From Pomphorhynchus laevis (lineage: Eukaryota; Acanthocephala; Palaeacanthocephala; Echinorhynchida; Pomphorhynchidae): a DNA stretch of 64,000 bases. The position numbers and the translations under genes were made by a program. The stretch covers positions 186,001 through 250,000 of the forward strand of contig WNNJ02000944.1 in assembly GCA_012934845.2 (NCBI GenBank). Reading direction: 5' to 3'. Positions 42,285-54,900 of the stretch are shown piece by piece; the first letter of the stretch is position 1; each line of letters opens with the position of its first letter. The notes below the pieces were generated by a model. That model was not told where the DNA came from and searched no databases. It was given only the letters and a program-made list of their open reading frames with translations.

Positions 42285-43210
42285 AATAAGCTAACTGAGT
42301 CTACGTATTTTATATTGCAAATTAAAAATAGTGCAAAATAAAAGTTAAATAGTTAAATAACAAAAATTAATTAATAATAAATAATTGTTATAAGATTTTA
42401 TATAATTTATATCAAGATGAATTATAAACTGAAATTAAAAACAAAAACCAATTTTTATGAGTTTAAATTTATTCTTTATATTATTGTGTTGATTTATATA
42501 TTTTACTATTTTCTGCTTGATATTATTTTTATAGTAACCTAGTTTAACATATGTATCTATTTAATTATTTAAATGTTTTTGAAGAAAGATAATGTATTAT
42601 ATTTTAGTTGTTACATAGTTATGAACAAATTCATATTCTATAAAGCTTAAAAATAAGTCAGTTATAATTAGGCTACTATTACCTTCCATTGGAACACCTT
42701 TTATATGTCTAAATATAGATGTCACTACCTTTAACTAATTATGATTTATCAAAATATTACAAAATTATGCATTAATATAAAATTAATGCATCTACTAAAT
42801 TATTTAAATGATTTTGAAGAAAGCCAATATCATTACATATTGTTGCAATTCTTAAAATTTCATTATTTAATGTATTATATTTTATATTATATGGTATGCA
42901 TGAATGCTCATGCAAAAATATGTTTCTTGTAAATTTAAATATGTCATCTTTACGATATAAATTAAAGTAGTTTTAGTTAATGTTAATTTAATGTTCATAT
43001 CTAGATATACACCTTCTTTATCATTAATATTGGTTTTATTAAGAATGAGGCTACCCGGATAAATTTGTTCACTAATTGAATAAAAATTATTAGAATTAAA
43101 TACACATATATCATCAATGTATCGAAACATATATTTCATATATTTATATTGTTTAGATTTAGTTTTTACACAGTTGTGAACAAATTTATATATTTTACTA
43201 TTTTCTATTT
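42285..43210 (-). mobile_element. Penelope-like element, rearranged minus-strand copy
   Basis: It contains the terminal motif (42293-42307), a 3' UTR, RT tail (42485-42590), a displaced RT motif-B piece (42640-42740) and a palm-thumb segment (43139-42780) with FRYIDDICVF and YLDMNIKL. The order differs from the long copy, so internal rearrangement occurred. Broken. Confidence 0.75.
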
Positions 43211-43339
43211 ATATATTTTACTATTTATATAGTTTAGATTTAGTTAAATAAATCATTTATTTAATATGCGATTATTTTTTATTATAATAATTATTAACAT
43301 TTAATAATATGCGATTATCACATTTTTAATATGCGATTA

Positions 43340-43450
43340 TTGTTCCTATTTTAAAGAAAACCTTCTTTAAAATAGGAACTGAAAACCTTCTTTAAAATGG
43401 GTTTTAAACCTTCTTTAAAAGAAGGTTTTTTAAAAGAAAACCTTCTTTAA
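43340..43450. repeat. Local repeats of an AAACCTTCTTTAAAA word
   Basis: The word AAAACCTTCTTTAAAA occurs four times, including once in inverted form (TTTTAAAGAAGGTTT-like), directly against the start of a LINE fragment. It is consistent with repeated snap-back synthesis at the breakpoint. Confidence 0.7.
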
Positions 43451-43680
43451 AATGGGACTTCTTGTAGCGATTATAAACCAATAAGTTTGACGAGTTCAAT
43501 GTAAAATTTCTTGAAAGATTAGTCGCTCGTAGAATCTGGGCTCACTTAAACACTCATGGAGTCATAGCGACTTCTCAGCATGGATTCCGTCACAGTAGAT
43601 CATGTCAGTCTAATTTAACAACTGCTGACGAAATGTGAACTGAGGCTCTTTGTATTGGTACTTCTATTGATGTAATTAGC
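43445..43680 (+). mobile_element. LINE RT fragment
   Basis: The + strand reads SCSDYKPISLTS, then in a shifted frame ERLVARRIWAHLNTHG and TSQHGFRHSRSCQSNLTT, the motif 1-2 region of a CR1/Jockey-type RT. It is 235 bp, broken at both ends, and related in type to 32640-34100. Confidence 0.7.
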
Positions 43681-44071
43681 CCCTTTTCGTGTAACATAAT
43701 TTTTTTAGAAAAATCTACGATTTTAGCTATTTAGTTGAACATAAGATCTCTAATACTATAAGCTCCAGTGCGCTATTTAGGCTTTCATAAAATGCATTAC
43801 ATATATAAAGGCAAGCAACCGAAGATAAACGCGCATTTAAGCTGGCTCATGCAACGAATCGGCGAAACCGTGCAACAAGGGAATGAGGCAATATTTTTAG
43901 AGTCGGCTGGATATCCCTCCCTAGGCAATAACCTTCTTTGACTATTTCTATACATCAATTTGACAATATTATTATAAAATTTAAATGTTTCTATGAAATG
44001 TATAATGGAATTATATATAGACAACATCAATCGAATATGTTTTGCACTCTTTTTCCTGGAAATTAAGAATA

Positions 44072-44300
44072 AATCAAATCAGCTAACTGAGGTTACGTAC
44101 TTAATATAATTATAAAATTAAAAAAATAAAAATAATGCTAAATCAAAATTTAATAATTAGTAAATAATTATAAATAATTGCTGTAAGATTTTATATAATT
44201 TATATCAAGTTTAAATAAAAAATTGAAATTTAAAATAAAAGTCATTTTTTATGAATTGACTAATAAATAACAGATGTTGTATCAGAATAATGATTAAGAG
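44072..44300 (-). mobile_element. Penelope-like element 3' terminus fragment
   Basis: Terminal motif (44075-44100) followed, reading leftward from 44300, by the same AT-rich 3' UTR as at 41190-41560. Confidence 0.6.
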
Positions 44301-44439
44301 ATAAAATTCGAATATATAACTGATAAAATTAATTATTATTATTGTTACAACAGCCCAGGAGCATAAGCTCAAATTGACTGGATCACATAGCTCAAAACAT
44401 TAAAAAAAAACAAAAAATAAAGAAATAAAAGGTGAAACT

Positions 44440-45350
44440 GTCATTTTCGTGATTTAATAATTGCCTTGAACTTCTGGACGGAACCGCTGTCGATTGTCGA
44501 TGCATTAAGATTGTTCCACAGGTCAGCAATGCGATCACTTATCGTAACACAATTTGTTTTGGGACGGAGCCTGCGCTTTATCATAAGTCTGTGGCCTCGT
44601 AGTCGACCCGGTGAACGAATTGAAACAGAAACTTCGAAACATGTCCAGGTATAGACAGTGACCGTCATACATACACTAGGCCGGGGTCAGACAGCGAACG
44701 TTCAACAGTGTGTACATTCAACAATGCCAGTCTCTGGGTATAGTTGACACCACGCACTGAGGACACAAAATGGGTTGCTTGTCGTAATATCCGTTCGTAT
44801 ATTTCCAATTCGCCACGGAGCTGTGGGTGTATTGCAGGGGACGCGTATAACATATGCGATTTTACAAGGGCAGATTAGGCAATGCGAAAACTAACTGGAT
44901 CGAGTTGGTTAAGCTAGCGTCTTAACATGCCTAGCATACGTCGACATTTGGATGCGACATATTGGACGTGGACTCGTGTTTTCATATCGTCACTTACGAT
45001 CACGCCCAGATCACTGAACTATAAAACCTTTTCGATGTTAACATCTTATATCACATAGGTCCCTACGATTTTTATGGGACCTATGTGCATATGTCTACAC
45101 TTATTAGGATTCAAAACCAATCCCTTTGCACGACACCATTTGGTGATTGAGTCTACGTCGCGTTGCAACTCAATTACATCGAACATGCTTTGTATTAGAT
45201 GCCAAATCTTTAAATTATCGGCATATAGAGCGCACTCACTGGATATAACATCAATCATATCATTAATATATATTGAAAAGCATTAGACTCAAAACGCAGC
45301 CTTGTGGTACATCACAGTTGATTTCTGACCTCTTAGATATACAACCTTTG
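44440..45350 (-). mobile_element. CR1-type LINE RT C-terminal fragment
   Basis: Read leftward: LYADNLKIWHLIQSMFD (palm, with ADN in place of ADD), WCRAKGLVLNPNKCRHM, a decayed middle, then ERILRQATHFVSSVRGVNYTQRL and finally RHRLMIKRRLRPKTN with DLWNNLNAS near 44500. This is the C-terminal half of a non-LTR ORF2. Two or more frame breaks. It lies in the 3' flank of the CUB/EGF gene. Confidence 0.75.
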
Positions 45351-45548
45351 ATGCACACGGCAAAGTAAGGATCAATTAGGAATGACTGAATCCCACATAA
45401 TGCTAGTTGATTGATAAGAATACGGTGTACGATTATTGATTAGTTTATAATTATTAATTAATTATTTAGTTAATTCTTCTGGACTAGGAGTACACTATGC
45501 AATGTAAATATCAGGGTCTACAAACCAAATATGATTATGAACGACTAA

Positions 45549-45554
45549 TTTATT
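45549..45554 (-). promoter_or_regulatory. Poly(A) signal of the CUB/EGF receptor gene
   Basis: AATAAA on the minus strand, 25 bases after the stop codon at 45579-45581. Its place supports the transmembrane exon as the true 3' end of the gene. Confidence 0.6.
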
Positions 45555-45578
45555 CTTTAATTTATAAAATCATATTTT

Positions 45579-45957
45579 TTAATTCTCACCAATTCTCACA
45601 AAAACAAATTGAACCATACATATGATAAAACAGATATAAAGGAATATTGATATTAATACTAATATTAATATCATATCCTCCCTACAAAATATATAATCGG
45701 ATTTGGAGACAGTTGATGAATGCACCGGAACATCCTTGGTGACATAATCACCCCCTAAAGTCAAGCCTATGTTTATTAAATTATTTGCAAGCCCTGATGA
45801 GTGATGTATAGAGCAACAAGGCCCTTCATTACTTTGATTCGACTTTTCATGTCCCATAGTAGATAAGGAATGTATATCCTCTTTTCTTTGAGTGACATTA
45901 ATGTTTCTCTGAATCGGTGAAGATGATATGTCTCTAAGGGAATTATCACTCGATCGA
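45579..45957 (-). CDS. Terminal exon: Ser/Thr stalk, transmembrane helix, tail
   Basis: Acceptor TTCGCAG, phase 2, completing a Tyr codon (TA|T). It encodes RSSDNSLRDISSSPIQRN, a polar stalk with a CC pair, then FCREDMILILVLISIFLY and further hydrophobic residues to FVRIGEN and stop. The helix is followed by almost no cytoplasmic tail. An alternative acceptor 15 bases further up would be out of phase. The poly(A) signal follows 25 bases on. Confidence 0.6.
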
Positions 45958-48900
45958 CTGCGAACCAGGATCGTAGATTTCTATCTTCAAATGAATTAGT
46001 AAAGACGCGCAGCAGTCCATACAGTAAAAGGATTTATTCGATAGCTCAGCTTTCTTTTCCTCCAAAAACGATACACTTGTCCACGCACTACAATCTCAAC
46101 TTGAACATTGAACTTGTTGAAGTTCGCTTTGTAGTCATCCTCGGTTTGACCATGATTTGAACTTGTTGAAGTGGCCACTATAGAAGTGGCCACTATTTGA
46201 AGTTGTTCTAGTAGCCACTATAAAATCGGAGTTTGCAAAATAAAACGTGTTGATATATTCTTAATTGTAATTTGTAGAAAGAAAACTGTATAAGGTCATA
46301 TGCAGTTAGATCATGATCATTAATCAATTAATCAGGATAATCAGGTTAACGCGATCCAAGTAATCAATTAGTCAAAATTAATAAATTATTTTCTTTATCA
46401 ATAACAGCGTTTTAAGAATAAACTTGAAAGTCAACAAAAATAATTGAAAAATACAATTTAAAACCACGTTTGCTTACCAATGATAGAAAACAAATACTAC
46501 CCAAATAATTTTAAAAGTTATACTAGATTAAGAAATATTCAAGTAGGAATCCACGTCCAGCGTTTGTTTCATCGCTTGTGAACGTGATGTTAACAATATT
46601 TGAAGTTGACACATAGTTCTTCGGTAGCTTGTTACCACAGAATTCTTTCAACTGACCATGTTTCCTTCTCGAATTAAAAACGTCTTTTATTCGCAATCGG
46701 TCAAAGTTGCATGATCCCTGAAACAATTTAAAAATAATTTGCTTTATAAAGTTGAAATATCGTCAAAATAATTATTTTTGTTGTTAACGATCGAGCTAAG
46801 AAAAATGGCCTCGAAACGATCGAGCTTAAGTGGACTACTGCCTCGATATAGCGAATAATACCGTTTTAACTTTATACTGTTTTAATTTTATTTGGATGTT
46901 TGACAGTCTTCGTCAGCTATACCAGGCTTTATACTTTTTTGCTTAAGTGAGTGCGACTTTAGTTTTATTACCTCATTTAACCTTAAGTAAGTGAGGTAAA
47001 ACTAAAATCACTACATTCATATCTTGTGTTTATATTTAAATCATTAGAATTAACCTCTTTCCTCAGTATATCACATTCGATCACCTTACAATATTTTTTA
47101 AAGTGTGCTTTAATTACTTTAAGTATTTTATTCATATAGACAGAAAGTGGTTTCAATATACATTAAAACGCACTACATATGAACCTAGGTTTTATTGGAT
47201 TTTATATAATTTTGGATTCCAATATAATACAGGTATAGTTTAATTATCTGATTCAACCTTTATACCCTTTTTATCCATTATAGAACAATGACTTGTAATA
47301 ATTGTTTCTAAACTTAACTCACTACGTTCAAATGTTGGATTTAACATAACATATATATGTATATCTTTTTCCGAATATAAGATTAATTAATTTTACTAAC
47401 GCTTCTTTAATATCTACTAAATCTAGATTTGTATAAAGCGTACTAAAATCGTATGTATTTATATTTTGAAAATTTATTCCTTTTGTCTGTTCTAAAAATT
47501 CGTTTGTAGAATTAATACTGAAATAGTGTTTTAAACCAGTATTAATTTCGATTACCTTACAATATTTTTTGAAGTGTGCTTTAATTACTTTAAGTATTTT
47601 ATTTATATAGACAGAAAAGGGTTTTAATGCACATTTAAACGCACTACATATAAACCTAGGTTTTATTGGATTTTTGTAATTTTGGATTCCAATATAATAT
47701 AGGTATAGTTTTATTATCTAATTCAACCTTTATACCCATTTTATTCATTATAGAACAATGACTTGTATTAATTGTTTCTAAATTCATATGTTGTGTTTAT
47801 ATTTAAATCATTATAATTCTGACATCAGTATATCATAATAAAGCTTCTTGCATATGAAGACAAAGTTATAACTAGCTTTATCAATAGTTGTTATTATATA
47901 GTTATGTTTTAATTTAGTAAGTTCTGCATACATATCTTTATTAATTTTATCTTTCCTTTTGTAATTGTTTGTTATTTTTATGTTCTCTCTAATTTTATCA
48001 AATATAAAAGTTTTCCAAATGTTAATCTTTGATGTATTTAAGCTTTTACTATTAATCAACTTATCAAAGTAAGCATTTAAGTCATTATATAACGAATTGT
48101 AAATTTTATTTAAAAGCACTACATATGAACCTAGGTTTTATTGGATTTTTATGTAATTTGGACGCCAAAATAATAAAGAGATATTTATTATATGATTCAC
48201 TTTTTATACCCTTCTTATCCATTATAGAACAATGACTTATAATAATTGTTTCTAAATTTAAATCACTGCACTCATATGTTGTGTTTTTATTTAAATCATT
48301 ATAATTGACTTCTTTCATCAGTATATCATAATAAAGCTTTTTGCTTGTGAAGACAAAATTATTACTAGCTTTATCAATAGTTGCTATTATATAGTTATCC
48401 TTTAATAAGTGAGAACCTTCAACAGTTTAGGTCATCTGCATTCAAACTTAAAGGAGCTTCCATCAAGATACAGAACTTGATGTTTGACGTCTCAAATGAT
48501 TATTTAAGAAATCAAGTCAGCTGACTGAGTATTTAATTCATATAAACAGAAAGTGGTTTTAATGTACATTTAAACGCACTACATATGAACCTAGGTTTTA
48601 TTGGATTTTTATGTAATTTTGGATTCCAATATAATATAGGTATAGTTTTATTATCTGATTCAACCTTTATACTCTTTTTATACATTATAGAACAGTGACT
48701 TGTAAAAATTGTTTCAAAACTCAAATCACTACGTTCATATGTTGCATTTACATTTAAATCATTAGAATTAACCTCTTTCACTAGTATATAATAATAAAGC
48801 TTTTTGCATAAGAAGACAAAGTTATTACTAGCTTTATCAATAGTTGTTATTATATAATTATCCTTTCATTTAGTAAGTTCTGATATATATCTTTATTAAT

Positions 48901-51900
48901 TTTATCTTTCCTTTTATAATTGTTTGTTTCTTTCATTTTGTTTTCAATTTTTACAAATATAATCTACGAATTGTAAATTTTATTTCTATACCCTTTTAAT
49001 AGCATGTTCCTTATTTCATTGTTTTCAAGTAATTCTAGATTATGAGTGCATATATGTTTAATGAACATATATGCACTCATAAAATAAATGAACTTTGTTC
49101 ATTTATTACTACATTCAAATGTGGTGTTTACATTTAAATCATTATGATTAATTTCTTTTATCAGGATTTCATAATAAAGTTTTTTGCATATGAAGACAAA
49201 GTTATTACTAGCTTTATCAATAGTTGTTATTATATGGTTCTGCTTTAATTTACTAAGTTCTGTATACATAAAATCTATATACACAGAACAATAGACAGTC
49301 GATTGCTCTTTCGCTTTGATTGTGAAATAATATAAATCCCCGAGGGTACTGTTTACATGACATATCTTAAGTTTTATGTATTCTAAGCGAAATTACGAGC
49401 ATCACAGCGCTTTTCATTATAAATCAATACTTCAGCTTTGAGAATTAACTGCTCGTAAGACATTTTTGCATAATAAATTTTTTAAATACGTTTGATTTAC
49501 AGGTGCCAATGTCAATCCGGATTAGGAAAAAGGTTCTTCCCGATGTGGAGGATTTCAAGTATCTTGGGGTATTGTTATCGATGGACGGCAGGAATATCAG
49601 AGGTATATTGGGAAGAGGATTTGTGCAGCTAACGTAGCAACGCGTTCTTTGTACAGGTCTGTCGTGGTTAAGCAGGAGTTGAGTCTTCGGGCGAAACTTG
49701 CGGTTTGCCACGCAATCTCCGTTCCTATCTTAACCTATGATCATGAGCTTTGGGTTGTGACCGAAAGGATATTTCGGATACAGGCGACCGAAATGAGGTT
49801 CCCTTCGCGATGTGACCGGTCTTAGCCTTAGATATAAGGTTAGGAATTCGATCATCCGGGATGGACTCGGAGTAAAGTTGCTGCTTCTCCACATCGAAGA
49901 AAGTTAGTTTAGGTGGCTAGGACACGTTTTGAGAATGTTTAGGGATCGCTTTCTTCAAAGGGTTTTCCAGTCCGGACTATCTGGAAAGAGACCTTGAGAT
50001 AGACATTGATACCGGTTAATATTACTTTCACGTGCCAGTGAATGTGCTTGAGAGATATTGTATATAATAGCCACACGTGAGATACACGTGGTTTATATCT
50101 TTATACAACGCTTTGGTAAAATAATGTAACCCTTTTTAAGTTAGTTAAGATATTTTCAAATAGTTATTAATAAAGATAATGGTTTTTTTATTTATAGTAC
50201 AAAATATGTAGCCTCAGTTAAGTGATCTGATTGTCGATGGGTTAGTAATGTACCATAATGACAAAAATATTTTGACGTTTTGCACATAACAGCAGCTACC
50301 AAAGTTTAAATTTAAATTGTCCTAGTAATTTTTGATTGGACCAACATTTTAAATTTATTGCATAAGATATCGTATTACTGTTTAAGTGCTAAAAAATTCG
50401 ACTAACTTTGACATCTAAAAGTTTATATCCTATTTATATCAAGGATTAAAAATTGACTCATTTGTGTAAATGAAAACACTAGCCAAATACACTAGTCTAT
50501 TACAGCAACTTAGTAATTAAAATTAAAACGTTAAATACCCACTGACCAGCATTCCCTCGATTTCCATAAACAAAAACTTGATTTCGATACGTTTATCCGA
50601 AGGAGCCAACAGCATCCAAAAGCAATCTCGTTTGTCATTATATAAATGCGTTTTTTGCATTGGATGAGGATATTTTATTCTTCCACGCGATAATTTCAAT
50701 GTGAGTTGTATAAATCTCTTACATGATTCTAAAATTCATTATATTGGAATAGAACTTTTGACATAGTCATTTTTAGATTTTTAAATATGTCTGTAAAGAA
50801 ATAAATTTGATCTATACGCGTTTGAAAATTTTAAACACTCAAATGTTCCTCATGTCTTTTTTAATCATTTATTGCCAAAAGTAGGGCCTACACCCCTGGG
50901 TAATTCAATAATAATAGGAGACAATACGAACAATATAATAAACATTCTATATTTTACACTATACGGTAAAAATTTCAAAATTATAAAATGAAATAATAAT
51001 TACAAGCGCAATAGTATCGCCTACTACCCGATATTATTTACGTTGGCGTTTACTACCCCAGGACATTACTCGATTTATCCCAAAGCACATTTGTTCCCAC
51101 TATACTCCGTACATAACCCCTCCTCACTTATCTTCATCTCAAGGACTCTTGACCTTAATTAAGTGCTCTTTAAGGTCCTCCCTTCTATTAAACTATTCAT
51201 GTCCAGCCATGTCTTGTTTAGTAGTTTCACTCTGTAAGAACGGTAAACGCCTCAGTCTTGCCAATGTCTACATCCGTCCTGGGGAGATACACAAAAACCG
51301 TGTCACCCTGGATAGTATTATCGACAGCGGCTACGACATGATACTTGGAGATTTCAACGACAGAACTGGTCGTTGGATCAATGCAGCACTTCGCAGAGCT
51401 AGGAACGGTTATCTTATTCACAAACCACCTTCCCCTACCTTTCATTGCATATCAACAAATTCTGTCCTCGATATTTTACTGCTTCACTCAAGGTAGTTGT
51501 TAAAGCCCCTCTGCACAGAGCAATCTCGCCAGCAATTGTCCACCTCTCATGACCTAATTCGTTGGAGAATTGAGGAAGATACGTTGCTTCGAAGGAGGTT
51601 TTACTTTGATCCGATCAGAGTGGCTTTCTTTCAAGCGGCTATCCAACTCTTTCCCAGAATAGGAAATGAGAGTATGACCGAATTTAATACCTACCTCTTT
51701 TCGCAAGCTAACGCGATTTTATCGACTACTTATAAAGGTCGTATATACAATCCCACTCCGACGAAACTCAAGGTCCTAGCGAAATTGCTGAACCTCCCTA
51801 ATCTCTCTGTTTCCGCCAGACAGGCTCTCTCGAATGAATACTGGAGCACTAGATATAGGTTCCAGCTGAGTAAGGATAGGACGAGTATTGCTCGCCTTAG

Positions 51901-54900
51901 TCCTTTTCAGTCTTACTTTTGGAAGATTTTCAAGAAGAAGTTTGTTTGCTGGAAGGATAGAGCATTGGGTTGGATAGGGAATGTAGGCCTTGACAAAGTT
52001 TTAGAGGAGACACTAGCCCTACACAACTATGGAGCCACTCAATCACCTCAACCAATCCCGCCTTGGTGTAACTTTAGGAGTAGGGATCTATCTGTAACGG
52101 ATATCCGTAACTCCTGGGGTCCACTCCCTGGCACCTCCAAATCCCTCGCTCCACTTTCTTCTCGAGTCTGTCAGCTTTTGACAGCTGATCAGAGAAGAGA
52201 GGTGGCCGTCACAATGCTTTTAGCATCCCCATCCGATGTAGCAGGCATCAATATTAGTAAGCGTGTTTTTATTCCTAAGAAAAAATCCTGCTTATGCCCT
52301 AAAGATCAGCGACCCATTTCGATTCAAAATGCCCTCGTGTCAATTTACGAAAAAGCGCTTGCGCGTAAAATCCGCGACCATTTAAGTAGGCGTAATTTGA
52401 TCCCTCCAGGTTTTCATGGGTTCGTCAAAGGTCGCTCGGTCCATTCAGCAGTTGGTGAGGTGGAGCAGTTTTGTCGGGATAATAGCCATCGTTTAGTTGT
52501 GGCTGTTTTCCTTGACTTTTCTGCTGCATTTGACCGCATCTCCATTCCTTTTGTGATCTCTTCTCTCAGGTTCCTCGGGTTGCCTGCGAGAATTGTGAAC
52601 AGAGTGGAGATCCTGCTGTATACCAAGCGTTTTTACTATGAAGACGACCCAGATGCGCGTCAGTTCTACCCTATTACGGGTGTGCCTCAAGGTTCCCCAC
52701 TTTATCCTATCTTATACCTTGCTGCCTCTATTAAATTATTCAAAATATTTAAACGCGAACAACGTCTAGTGGTGTACGCTGATGACACCACAGCCCTGTT
52801 CACTGGACGCAGGTGTAAAGACGTAGTCTCTGACATCAGCCGTTTCTTTTCAAGATTAAAAGACCAGCTACCCCAATCCAATCTTATTTTAAACTCTGCA
52901 AAATCGCAGGTGGTAGTCTTTCATGGCTCCCCTGCAACAAAGAAAAAACTTAAGAGACTAGCACTCTCTGCGCTCTCCTCCATATTCGCCTCTGAACCAC
53001 TCCCCACCTTTACAAGTCGAGTAAAATACCTGGGGTTCACCGTTACGGTGAACTGGTCGGCGAAAGCCGATCTGGATAGATTCAAATGTATCCTGAAGAA
53101 AGCTAGGTGGGCCCTGAAACGGGCTCAACATCTGTCATTGAAAGGGAAAGCCCAGGTGCGCCTCTGGGGCACTTGGGCTATCTCAGGATTAGTCTTCTTT
53201 TCTAGAGGACGTCCCCCAGAGCAAAGGCTAAGGTTTCTTAAGCTCCTTGTTTCTCGTTTACCCAGCATAGTCCGTCTCGATTAGATTCTTCCGGGGGGGG
53301 GTGAAAGACCCCGGGTGGTTCAGTCGAAAGGCGGTGTGTTGGATCGGTTGGTGGGCTCAGATCCCCGTGGATTTGAGGCCATAGAAGAGAAAGTAGAAAA
53401 CATGAATTGTTGAAGACCGAAATTGTGCTGCCGTTTTTTCTGACTATGATATGACTGTCTGTTTTTTTTCTTGCATGCTACTTATAGGTTATTGATGTAT
53501 TTAATAAAATCGTTGTTGTTGATATTATTTATGCTATACTAAATACGTTGTTATAATACAATGTATATAAATCATTTAGTTTCATTTGAAACTAAAGGCT
53601 TGGTCTACTGTTATTCTGCTTCACTGCATTGGCACTGACAAAATGCATCAAGTCGAAGTGCAATATGTGGTTTATGGATGATACCACGTAAGGTGATGAC
53701 GTAGACACGTCGCTGACAGACTGGAATATGTTGACGGTGCGGCGAAAGACGCTGGGTCTTGTCATCAATGTCGGCAAGTGTGAGCTGATTACTGATACGA
53801 TGTAGACAGGCAGTACATGACAGTCGCATCAGACATCAAATACGTCGACCCGGCATTACATTAAATTGTAATTTAATTCTATTTAACGATAGTAATTCTA
53901 TTTATGAATAAGTAATATTAAAAATAAAGTTGTTATTTTAAATATCAGATCAGTTAACTTAATCTACTTATTTTTTTTCTATTTATGAATAAGTAATATT
54001 TTATTTATTCAGTAATATTTTTCTAACATATTCAGATAAGTCTAGTTTTCACCCTAATGTTGCCCAAGTAAAATGTGCGATTCTATGAACTGTATACAGA
54101 ATTGTAAAATTCACGATAGTGTGATTATTGGTAAGAATAATTATACAATTTTGTATTCGTATTTAAAGTAAAATAAAAAATTTACTTAATATAACTTTGT
54201 ACCAATATATATAAATATTGTTTCAGTATTTCCCAAAGAGGTCATATTACTGGAAAACAAAGTCCACATGTGATAATGTCTTGTCAGCGGAACACATCAG
54301 ATTACTTAACTGATGCTACATATTTTGAACTATAATTAAACTTAAATAATGAAAGCATCTTAATTTATACAGTTTTTATAACTCAGTATTTTTACGAACC
54401 GATCAATAGTTAATATTCCGAATTTTAAAATTATAAGTCTATCAGATGAACTGCTATGTTATCAGGTTTGGCATTTATTGCATTAGAAATAAGAGTAGAT
54501 TATTGTATAAACAATATAATTTTATTTTGATGATAAAATTAATTTATTTTTAATAATAAATTAATATTTAATATTAATATTATTTTTCAATTTATTTTTA
54601 ATAATAAAGTGGGTTCATTTTAAATTATAACTTAATTTTATTTTGATGATAAAATTAATTTATTTTTAATAATAAATTAATATTTAATATTAATATTATT
54701 TTTCAATTTATTTTTAATAATAAAGTAAATTATAACTTAACTGAAGTTTTAAAATTGGAAATATTTTATAAAAGATTTAAAAATTATTTAAGATACACAT
54801 GGCGCATATATAAACAGTTGAATAAAAACTATAAATAATACGACATCCAAATTTTTTTAGGACCGAGTCCTGTCAGCTATGTATAAATCGCATCAAGCAT

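Noticed and set aside
45996-46193. Minus-strand 65-residue frame between the last two CUB/EGF exons
   Set aside because: It is made partly of a short tandem repeat (GTGGCCACTT units), has no domain I recognise, and the flanking exons splice in phase without it.
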